NCBI GenBank assembly: GCA_029979485.1
Contig: JAPOHK010000053.1
Span: 1 to 6,360, forward strand
Length of the DNA stretch: 6,360 nucleotides
Source: Candidatus Planktophila limnetica
Lineage (GTDB): Bacteria; Actinomycetota; Actinomycetes; Nanopelagicales; Nanopelagicaceae
Direction: 5' to 3'
The position numbers and the translations under genes were made by a program. Below the pieces are notes generated by a model that was not told where the DNA came from, ran no database searches, and saw only the letters and a list, made by a program, of their open reading frames with translations. Shown piece by piece: positions 1 through 5,746 of the stretch; positions within the stretch are counted from its first letter, which is position 1; each line of letters starts with the position of its first letter.

Positions 1-481
1 CGCCACCCTTTGATGCTGTGTATGCGATCTGCGAAGTCGCAGCACCCATCGTTGCAACGAAGGACGCGGTGTTGATGATGCTGCCCTTGCCCTGCTCCAG
101 CATGTAGGGGAGCACCTCCTTGCAGCACAGGTAGACACTGGTGAGGTTCACCTCCTGGACCCGACGCCAGGCGTCGATGCCGGTCTCCAGGATCGAATCG
201 TCGTCGGGCGGCGAGATTCCCGCGTTGTTGAATGCGATGTCGACAGAACCGTAAGTATCGAATGCAACCTTGTACATATTTTCGACATCGGCAGCGCTTG
301 TGACATCTGCCTTTACGAAGATTCCGCCAGTAGCTTTTGCAGCAGCTTCACCAGATTCAGAGTTCATATCCACTGCAACAATCTTTGCGCCTTCACTTGC
401 TAAACGCTTTGCTGTTGCAAGGCCGATTCCACTGCCTGCTCCCGTGATTACTGCTACGCGTCCTTCGAGACGTTGCGACAT
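1..481 (-). CDS. Short-chain dehydrogenase/reductase (SDR), partial, C-terminus beyond the window
   Basis: This is a classical SDR oxidoreductase, probably NAD(H)-dependent, of the kind often labelled 3-oxoacyl-ACP reductase. I translated 160 residues from the ATG at 481. Visible motifs are the Rossmann glycine motif TGAGSGIG (13-20), an acidic Asp38 after the second strand that favours NAD(H), NNAG (85-88), the structural Asn112, the catalytic Ser140, and YTASK with Tyr154 and Lys158. Classical SDRs run about 250 residues, so roughly 90 are missing past the window edge. The start is backed by AAAAGGA 6 nt upstream, in a 26-nt gap after the aldehyde dehydrogenase, so the gene is probably last or near last in that operon. 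Its place matches Rv2857c in the M. tuberculosis glnA4 cluster; the substrate is unknown. Codons 84-141 (positions 232-59) have 54 of 58 codons ending in G or C, against 31 of 83 in the preceding part, which is a striking mosaic. Confidence 0.93.
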   Translation of the reverse strand, partial: MSQRLEGRVAVITGAGSGIGLATAKRLASEGAKIVAVDMNSESGEAAAKATGGIFVKADVTSAADVENMYKVAFDTYGSVDIAFNNAGISPPDDDSILETGIDAWRRVQEVNLTSVYLCCKEVLPYMLEQGKGSIINTASFVATMGAATSQIAYTASKGG

Positions 482-507
482 GTTTTTTCCTTTTCTGTAT
501 GAGTTGG

Positions 508-1866
508 TTAGTCGTTAGAAATAAAGACGTTTTTTACTTCGGTAAATGAATCAAGAGCATCTGGTCCAAGTTCGCGCCCAAGCCCTGATTGCTTAAATCC
601 ACCAAATGGAGTCCAGAATCGAACCGATGAGTTTGAGTTAACTGAAAGTGCACCAGTTTCAATTCCGCGAGATACGCGAAGTGCACGGCCAACATCTCGT
701 GTCCAGATAGATCCAGAGAGTCCGTATTCACTGTCATTTGCCATCGCAATAGCTTCTGCTTCATCTTCAAATGTCATAACAGATACAACTGGTCCGAAGA
801 TTTCTTCTCTCCATGAGCGTGATTGCGTATTTTTTGGCAATAGAACCGTAGGTGGCATCCAATAGCCAGGTCCGCTTGGAGCAGAACCTTTGAATGCAAC
901 TGGTTCATCCAAGAAAGATTCAACAACGTCGAATTGTTTCTTTGAAATAAGTGGTCCCATATCCGCAGTCGCAAGATTTGGATCTTCCACGCGGAATTTC
1001 TTAACGGCTACTTCGAAGTGCTCCATGAAAGTATCGAAGGCTGATTTTTGAACAAGAATGCGTGAGCGTGCACAGCAATCTTGTCCTGCGTTATCAAAAA
1101 CAGCGCCAGGTGCACCAGCTGCGGCTTTTGCTACATCGGCATCTGCAAAGATGATGTTTGAAGATTTGCCACCAAGTTCGAGGGTGACTCGCTTTACTTG
1201 ATCCGCGCACCCAACCATGATTTGTTTTCCAACGGAGGTTGAACCGGTGAAGACAACTTTTCTTACTTGCGGGTGGGTCACAAAACGATTTCCTACGATG
1301 CTTCCTTTGCCGGGAAGCACGTTAAATACACCTTCAGGAATTCCAGCTTTAAGTGCAAGTTCGCCTAAACGAATTGCTGTGAGAGGTGTGTATTCAGCTG
1401 GTTTTAATACAACTGTGTTTCCTGCAGCAAGTGCTGGTGCGAATCCCCAACCAGCAATTGGCATAGGAAAATTCCAGGGAACAATGACGCCAACAACACC
1501 AAGTGGCTCCTTAAAAGTGACATCAATTCCGCCAGGTACTGGAATTTGACGACCGAATAAACGCTCAGGTGCTGCCGCGTAATACATCAGAGTATTTGCA
1601 ACATTGTCTGCTTCCCACAATGCATTTCCGCGAGTGTGACCAGAGTTTGTAATTTCTAATTGCGCTAGTTCTTCACGATGATCGGTGACAGCTTGTGAGA
1701 ACGCGCGGAGCAAACGTGCACGCTCTCCGGGTGTAACATTTTTCCAACTCTCGAAAGCTTTGGCAGCCTTCGCGATTACAGCATCAGTTTCTTCTAAACC
1801 TAAAAGGTTTACAGTTTCTACGATGCTCTCATTTGCTGGGTTTATTACGTCATACGTAGATGGCAC
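508..1866 (-). CDS. NAD(P)+-dependent aldehyde dehydrogenase (AldC/PuuC-like)
   Basis: This is a cytosolic ALDH-superfamily enzyme that oxidises an aldehyde to a carboxylate. The 452 residues hold the oxyanion Asn132 in PWNFP, cofactor Lys155 in LKPAE, FTGS (207-210), the general base Glu230 in LELGG, the nucleophile Cys264 in GQDC, Glu355 in EEIFGPV, and the C-terminal [12 protein letters not shown] block. Typical family members have 475-495 residues. This one lacks the usual N-terminal strand and is trimmed in the loop around 312-335, but no key residue is missing. M. tuberculosis AldC is, from memory, of similar size. The start is GTG, directly preceded in frame by TAA TAA, so no N-terminal extension is possible; GAAAGG inside the end of the upstream gene can serve as ribosome binding site. 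It follows the GS-like gene by three bases and precedes the SDR by 26. The likely substrate is a gamma-glutamylated amino-aldehyde or a product of it; this is inferred from context. Confidence 0.95.
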   Translation of the reverse strand: MPSTYDVINPANESIVETVNLLGLEETDAVIAKAAKAFESWKNVTPGERARLLRAFSQAVTDHREELAQLEITNSGHTRGNALWEADNVANTLMYYAAAPERLFGRQIPVPGGIDVTFKEPLGVVGVIVPWNFPMPIAGWGFAPALAAGNTVVLKPAEYTPLTAIRLGELALKAGIPEGVFNVLPGKGSIVGNRFVTHPQVRKVVFTGSTSVGKQIMVGCADQVKRVTLELGGKSSNIIFADADVAKAAAGAPGAVFDNAGQDCCARSRILVQKSAFDTFMEHFEVAVKKFRVEDPNLATADMGPLISKKQFDVVESFLDEPVAFKGSAPSGPGYWMPPTVLLPKNTQSRSWREEIFGPVVSVMTFEDEAEAIAMANDSEYGLSGSIWTRDVGRALRVSRGIETGALSVNSNSSVRFWTPFGGFKQSGLGRELGPDALDSFTEVKNVFISND

Positions 1867-1869
1867 TTA

Positions 1870-3228
1870 TTAGAACCTTTCGAAGTTTCGGAATAATTCC
1901 CAGTCAGTTACTGCTTTGCCGTACGCAGCGATTTCAACGCGAGCCATATTTGCATAATGAGCTTGCACTTCTTCGCCGAATGTTTCTTTCACCCAAGCAC
2001 TGTTTTCCCAGAGATCAAGGGCTTCATTCATGGTTGAAGGTACACGTGGTGAATCTGAAACGTAGGCATTTCCTGTAAATGCAGGTTCTAGTTTCATCTT
2101 CTTGGTAATTCCATCAAGACCAGCAGCGATAATTCCCGCAACTGCCAAATATGGATTTACATCTCCACCAGGAATACGGTTTTCAAGTCGTAGACCAGCC
2201 CCGCGTCCTACAAGTCGGAAAGCGCATGTGCGGTTATCGCGTCCCCAACGAATTGCAGTCGGAGCAAAGGATCCTGGCACATAACGCTTATATGAATTGA
2301 TATTTGGTGCAAAGAGCAGCGATAGTTCGCGCATATGAGCCAGTTGGCCGGCAATAAATTGACGACCTAGTTCTGACAATCCATGTTCTTTATCTGAATC
2401 ATCAGTCATAACTAATTCACCGTTTAGACCTCGGAAGGATAGGTGAATGTGTGAAGAGTTTCCTTCACGCTCATTTGGTTTTGCCATAAAAGTCAGCGCA
2501 TAACCCGCTTCTGCTGCAATTTCTTTGGCACCGTTCTTGTAAATAACGTGTTGATCGCAATTTGAAAGAGCATCTGAATATTTAAATGCGATTTCATGCT
2601 GACCAAGGTTGCACTCGCCTTTAACGGATTCCACAGTCATGCCAGCTGCAGCCATACCAAGTCGAATTTCACGCAGCAATGGTTCAATGCGAGATCCGCC
2701 CAGAATTGAATAATCAACGTTGTATTTATTTGCAGGAGTTAGATCGCGGTAGGCCTTGTTCCAAGCCTCTTCGTAGGAATCTTTGTAGACAACGAATTCA
2801 AGTTCGGTGCCGCACATTGCTTGCATGCCAGCTTTTTCAAGGTTAGCTATCTGTTTGCGAAGAATCTGACGAGGGGATGCAACAACATGGGAGTGATCGA
2901 GCCACTGCACATCAGCAAGTACTAATGCGGCGCCCTCTTGCCAGGGAATGAGCCTGAGTGTGTTGAAATCTGGTGCGAGTTCAAAGTCGCTATAGCCACG
3001 TTCCCAGGATGACATTTCATACCCTTGAACGGTGTTCATATCTACATCGACTGCTAGAAGATAGTTGCATCCTTCGGTGCCGTGCTTTAGAACTTCATTA
3101 AGAAAATGATCTCCGTGAATTCTTTTTCCTGTTAGGCGACCTTGCATGTCCGTCATAGCTACAACAACGGTATCGATAGCACCTGATTGGATTGCAGCGG
3201 TTAATTCTTCAATTGATAGTGAACTCAT
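1870..3228 (-). CDS. Glutamine synthetase-like gamma-glutamyl-amide synthetase (GlnA4/PuuA type)
   Basis: This ATP-dependent ligase of the type I glutamine synthetase fold is predicted to join the gamma-carboxyl of glutamate to an amine rather than to ammonia. The 452 residues contain metal and glutamate site residues Glu142 and Glu144 (GTELEF), Glu205 and Glu212 (GECNLGQHE), His260 (SHIHLS), the NSYKRYVPG block with Arg315, Arg328, the NRTCAFRLVG segment, and Glu349/Arg351 in LENRIPGGDVNPYLA. The region matching the ammonia-binding DGSS loop of housekeeping GlnA reads SSWERGYSDFEL (73-84), without Asp-Gly-Ser-Ser. The usual NLYDLP adenylylation motif is also absent. Both fit a GlnA3/GlnA4/PuuA-type enzyme. 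Its ALDH-SDR-permease neighbours point to amine catabolism. The start is ATG with no good Shine-Dalgarno sequence; an AATACT at 3236-3241 could be a leaderless -10 box. The gene ends TAA TAA and is followed at once by the ALDH. Polyamine, ethanolamine or another amine are all possible substrates. Confidence 0.92.
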   Translation of the reverse strand: MSSLSIEELTAAIQSGAIDTVVVAMTDMQGRLTGKRIHGDHFLNEVLKHGTEGCNYLLAVDVDMNTVQGYEMSSWERGYSDFELAPDFNTLRLIPWQEGAALVLADVQWLDHSHVVASPRQILRKQIANLEKAGMQAMCGTELEFVVYKDSYEEAWNKAYRDLTPANKYNVDYSILGGSRIEPLLREIRLGMAAAGMTVESVKGECNLGQHEIAFKYSDALSNCDQHVIYKNGAKEIAAEAGYALTFMAKPNEREGNSSHIHLSFRGLNGELVMTDDSDKEHGLSELGRQFIAGQLAHMRELSLLFAPNINSYKRYVPGSFAPTAIRWGRDNRTCAFRLVGRGAGLRLENRIPGGDVNPYLAVAGIIAAGLDGITKKMKLEPAFTGNAYVSDSPRVPSTMNEALDLWENSAWVKETFGEEVQAHYANMARVEIAAYGKAVTDWELFRNFERF

Positions 3229-3256
3229 AGCGGTGAGTATTCCACTTAACCGGCAA
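3229..3256 (-). promoter_or_regulatory. Possible leaderless promoter for the GS-like gene
   Basis: Only 28 nt separate the terminator stem from the GS-like ATG at 3228. On the minus strand this stretch holds AATACT (3241-3236), four of six matches to TATAAT, with its last base 8 nt upstream of the ATG. Transcription would then begin at or next to the A of the start codon, giving a leaderless mRNA, a common arrangement in actinobacteria. No clear Shine-Dalgarno sequence lies close to the ATG (the nearest GGA is 12 nt away), which fits. A -35 element at normal spacing would fall in the T-rich tail of the terminator, and I see no good match there. This is inference; terminator read-through from the permease gene is the alternative. 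Confidence 0.3.
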
Positions 3257-3301
3257 AAAAAGAACTCCCCCTCATCGCCTGGATGAGGGGGAGTTCTTTT
3301 T
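3257..3301 (-). terminator. Strong intrinsic terminator after the permease gene
   Basis: A perfect 20-bp inverted repeat (3257-3276 with 3282-3301) flanks a 5-nt loop. Its core contains five consecutive G:C pairs beside CTCATC/GATGAG, and the outer end is an A run pairing with a T run. Read on the minus strand, the hairpin begins 9 nt past the permease stop and its 3' arm ends in a run of T, the classic Rho-independent form. The A run on the other side makes it formally bidirectional, but nothing is transcribed toward it from the other strand here. It splits permease and GS-like gene into separate transcription units, or makes downstream expression depend on read-through. Confidence 0.9.
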
Positions 3302-3309
3302 ATTTTAGT

Positions 3310-4851
3310 TTAGATGTTGCTCTTTGGTCCTGTGAACCACTTCTTGACAGATAGGTGCCACCAGATCCATAGGAAGATTAGTGTTCCACCGGCAAGAATT
3401 GGTGCGTAGTTGACCGCAGTCCAAGTGAAGTCCTTATTTCCAGGAGTTCCAGCTGGAGAGAATGGCAAGATAAAGTAAATTGAAATAATCACAATTTCAG
3501 CAACTGCAATTGTGTTCATCCACTTGTACTTATTGCCATTTGTCCACTCACCTTGTACAAACTTATTACCAAGCTTTAGTCGCAAATAAATTGGCACTAA
3601 GAATGCTAGGTACAAGCCGATTACCGCTACAGATACAACAGCATAGAACGCAGTTGGTGCACCAGTTGGGCTCTTATATAGCGCTGGAAGTGTGATGGCA
3701 ATTGAAACTATCGCTGAGGCTAGAACAGCATTTGTAGGAACACGATGCTTGTTAACTTTCTTCCAGCGTTCCCCTCCAGGCACAGCTCCATCGCGAGAGA
3801 ATGCGAACATCATGCGTGAACATGAAGTCACACACGCAGCAACGCAGAAGATCTGCCCAACCGTTGTAATAATCATGACAGTCTTAAATGCAAGGCCACC
3901 GCCGAGTGACGTATATAGAACTGCGATAACAGATCCACCACCAAATGGGTTAACAGCTGGATCAAATGAGTTGATCACATCTGTATTTGTTGCTGCATAA
4001 AGGAAAGCCATCAACAAGATGTATCCACCAATTGCAGAGTAGAAAATAGATTTCCAGATGCCCTTAGCAGCTGTCATGTGCGCAGAGTGAGTCTCTTCGG
4101 ACAAGTGAGCAGATGCATCGAAGCCGGTAATTGTGTACTGAGTGAGTAAGAAGCCCAAAGGCAGTACGTATAGCCAGTAAGAGCTATCGCTAAAGCCTGA
4201 GTTGTTTATCTTTTCAGTGAACATCCAAGAGACGCTCTGGTGGCTATCTGGGACAACTAACAAGATTGCGATTACGAGGGCTGCACCGAATACGTGCCAC
4301 CACACAGAAATGTTGTTAATCATGGCCAGTAGGTGACCGCTATAGATATTGATTAAAGTAACGAATGCAATAATCAAAACAAATAGCACGAACTGTTGCT
4401 TGATGTAATCCCCACCCATAAATGAAGTGGCATAGCTTGGCCACTGCGCGCCCAAGATGATATTTAGAAATGAAGCTGCGCCATATCCAACTGATGCAAC
4501 AACTGCGAAAAGACCGATGAGGTTTAGCCAGCCTGTATAGAAACCAGCCTTTGCGCCACCCATTTTGGATGCCCACCAGTAAATACCACCAGAAGTTGGG
4601 TACGCAGATGCCAGTTCTGACATACAAAATCCGATGATCAAAATAAATGCTGAAATTAAAGGCCAGCCGATTGAGATTGCAACTGGGCCACCATTATTCC
4701 AAGCCTGTGCGAATGTCGTGAAGCAACCCGCAAGAATTGAAATGATTGAGAAAGAAATTGCGAAGTTAGAAAATCCACTCCATGAACGATTTAGCTCTTG
4801 CTTGTAGCCAAGTGCAGCTAAACGTTTTTCGTCATCTTGTAAATTTGACAA
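3310..4851 (-). CDS. APC-superfamily amino acid/amine permease
   Basis: This is a secondary transporter of the amino acid-polyamine-organocation superfamily, closest in look to the amino acid/choline transporter group, in the cytoplasmic membrane. The 513 residues give about 12 hydrophobic segments, roughly at 28-49, 58-80, 105-134, 153-171, 184-200, 229-247, 267-287, 303-320, 324-342, 374-390, 400-424, 446-464 and 482-500 (one of these may be a re-entrant or split stretch). Family-like motifs are GYKQELNRSWSGFSNFA at the start of TM1, ELASAYPTSGGIYWWAS (79-95), GFDASAHLSEET (243-254) and SRMMFAFSRDGAVPG (345-359). The start is TTG, fixed by a perfect AGGAGG 8 nt upstream. The gene has its own terminator and lies divergent to the amidotransferase. 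It probably imports the amine or amino acid that the downstream enzymes process; the specificity cannot be read from sequence. Confidence 0.93.
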   Translation of the reverse strand: MSNLQDDEKRLAALGYKQELNRSWSGFSNFAISFSIISILAGCFTTFAQAWNNGGPVAISIGWPLISAFILIIGFCMSELASAYPTSGGIYWWASKMGGAKAGFYTGWLNLIGLFAVVASVGYGAASFLNIILGAQWPSYATSFMGGDYIKQQFVLFVLIIAFVTLINIYSGHLLAMINNISVWWHVFGAALVIAILLVVPDSHQSVSWMFTEKINNSGFSDSSYWLYVLPLGFLLTQYTITGFDASAHLSEETHSAHMTAAKGIWKSIFYSAIGGYILLMAFLYAATNTDVINSFDPAVNPFGGGSVIAVLYTSLGGGLAFKTVMIITTVGQIFCVAACVTSCSRMMFAFSRDGAVPGGERWKKVNKHRVPTNAVLASAIVSIAITLPALYKSPTGAPTAFYAVVSVAVIGLYLAFLVPIYLRLKLGNKFVQGEWTNGNKYKWMNTIAVAEIVIISIYFILPFSPAGTPGNKDFTWTAVNYAPILAGGTLIFLWIWWHLSVKKWFTGPKSNI

Positions 4852-4859
4852 GTCTTACG

Positions 4860-4865
4860 CCTCCT
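4860..4865 (-). promoter_or_regulatory. Shine-Dalgarno site deciding a TTG start
   Basis: The minus strand reads AGGAGG followed by an 8-nt spacer and TTG at 4851-4849. This full match to the anti-SD sequence selects the TTG codon as the permease start. The resulting N-terminus (SNLQDDEKRLAALGYKQEL) is typical of the family, whose members carry a short charged cytoplasmic leader before TM1. Confidence 0.85.
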
Positions 4866-4878
4866 AAAGCCTCTTCAT

Positions 4879-4900
4879 ATTTAAACCGGGCGGTCTAAAT
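4879..4900. promoter_or_regulatory. TetR-type operator-like palindrome in the divergent region
   Basis: A 22-bp near-perfect palindrome has half-sites ATTTAGACCG and CGGTTTAAAT (minus-strand reading) around a central CC, with one mismatch between arms. The core ACCGcccGGT type, flanked by TAGAC, resembles operators of TetR-family repressors such as the NemR box TAGACCNNNNGGTCTA. It lies 28 nt upstream of the permease start, between the Shine-Dalgarno site and the rest of the divergent region, where a bound repressor could block permease transcription and perhaps the divergent gene. The cognate regulator is not in this window. I could not assign convincing -35/-10 pairs around it. Confidence 0.55.
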
Positions 4901-4924
4901 AAGGTGGTGCTGGTTCGGTGTGGG

Positions 4925-4948
4925 GTACCGAGGTACTCTTTCTACCTC
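4925..4948. repeat. Overlapping short inverted repeats, possible second regulatory site
   Basis: Two small inverted repeats overlap here. GTACC-GA-GGTAC (4925-4936) is a 12-nt palindrome, and GAGGTA (4930-4935) pairs with TACCTC (4943-4948) across 7 nt. Both lie between the TetR-like palindrome and the amidotransferase start, about 36-59 nt upstream of its ATG. Arm length and spacing would suit a dimeric repressor or activator site, or a weak 5'-UTR hairpin, but repeats this short also occur by chance. Confidence 0.3.
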
Positions 4949-4983
4949 ATAGTGTGACTTGAGCGACAGGGGTTTGAGGTTAA

Positions 4984-5724
4984 ATGTGCCGACTTTTGGG
5001 TTACGTGTCGCAGGAGAAGCAGAGCTTTAACTCAGCAGTAGGGTCCGATTTCGCCGAGTTTGTAACCCTTTCATCCGTGCATTGTGATGGGTGGGGTGTC
5101 GCCACTATCGATCATGATCAAAGCGTTGCACACGTTAGCCGCGCACCTGAGGCTGCGAGCAAGAGCGAAGAGTTTTCAAAGACTATTGCTGCCTCCATTT
5201 CAGATGGAGCATTACTGCACCTTCGTTGGGCAACTGCGGGATTACCTGTGAGTGAAAATAACACTAATCCTTTTGCATACAAAGATGTTTCATTTATTCA
5301 TAATGGAGCGACATATCCACCCGTTGCACTCGAGTCTGTTATATCTCCTGAATTGATTCCACTCATTCAAGGCGATACAGATAGTGAACGCTATTTCTAT
5401 TTTGTAATTACAAAAATTAAAGAACTTGGATTTGTTGAAGGGTGCAAAGCCGCTGCAAATTACATTCGAAACAATGTTGATTACTCCAGTATTAACGCAA
5501 TGATTATGAATGAAAAAGAGTGGGTGGTTATCTGCGAACACCACCCAGATCGCGCACCTGACTGGGCTCCAGATGATTATTACGAGTTAAAGTACAAAGC
5601 AGACTCAAAGGGTGTCCTAGTTGCTTCCACAGGATGGAATCAGCCGGGATGGAACGTGCTACCAAATCATCACATGCTCGTCATTGACCGTGCCACCTTT
5701 GCCGTACAGGTCCTGCCTCTCTAA
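4984..5724 (+). CDS. Class II glutamine amidotransferase-like Ntn hydrolase (YafJ/EgtC-like)
   Basis: This 246-residue protein is a stand-alone glutaminase-type Ntn hydrolase. After removal of Met, Cys2 becomes the N-terminal nucleophile (MCRLLGYVS), which fixes the start; GAGG lies 4 nt upstream. Other active-site features are HCDGWG (33-38), HLRWAT with Arg81, HNG (106-108) with Asn107 and Gly108 as oxyanion hole, and GDTDSE (130-135) with Asp131. These match the Cys1, Arg, Asn-Gly and Asp residues of GlmS/PurF glutaminase domains. There is no second synthase domain. Relatives include E. coli YafJ, of unclear function, and EgtC, which hydrolyses a gamma-glutamyl bond in ergothioneine synthesis. 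Divergence from the permease and closeness to a gamma-glutamylation cluster with no PuuD-like gene suggest that it may release glutamate from a gamma-glutamyl intermediate. That role is inference. The gene ends TAA TAA, 22 nt before miaB. Confidence 0.92.
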   Translation: MCRLLGYVSQEKQSFNSAVGSDFAEFVTLSSVHCDGWGVATIDHDQSVAHVSRAPEAASKSEEFSKTIAASISDGALLHLRWATAGLPVSENNTNPFAYKDVSFIHNGATYPPVALESVISPELIPLIQGDTDSERYFYFVITKIKELGFVEGCKAAANYIRNNVDYSSINAMIMNEKEWVVICEHHPDRAPDWAPDDYYELKYKADSKGVLVASTGWNQPGWNVLPNHHMLVIDRATFAVQVLPL

Positions 5725-5746
5725 TAACTGGTAATAGGATTAGCGC

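Noticed and set aside
534..974. Short minus-strand frames inside the ALDH gene (534-770, 774-974)
   Set aside because: They are out-of-frame shadows; the ALDH frame is continuous with all catalytic residues, so no frameshift needs explaining.
270..1873. Plus-strand open frames opposite the SDR and ALDH genes (270-518, 1217-1549, 1685-1873)
   Set aside because: They are antisense to genes with full motif support, have no family resemblance, and show no ribosome binding site of note.
1870..3228. Housekeeping glutamine synthetase glnA (glnA1)
   Set aside because: The ammonia-site and adenylylation motifs are absent, and the permease-ALDH-SDR context is catabolic.
3257..3301. Perfect 20-bp inverted repeat as a possible transposon end or CRISPR-like unit
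   Set aside because: Single copy, 5-nt loop, A/T-run flanks and position right after a stop codon fit an intrinsic terminator; there is no transposase or target duplication.
1860..4000. Plus-strand frames opposite the GS-like and permease genes (1860-2078, 2102-2284, 3510-3695, 3692-4000)
   Set aside because: Low-complexity antisense translations with no recognisable domain; the opposite strand is clearly coding.
4340..4627. Minus-strand frame within the permease gene
   Set aside because: Out-of-frame overlap of transmembrane coding sequence; its Trp/Cys/Tyr-rich product is typical of a shadow frame.
4852..4983. Riboswitch or small RNA in the divergent intergenic region
   Set aside because: Apart from the short palindromes described, no extended conserved fold or attenuator hairpin with a T-run is visible.
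5290..5544. Minus-strand frame opposite the amidotransferase gene
   Set aside because: Antisense to the conserved HNG-to-GDTDSE region of a well-supported gene.
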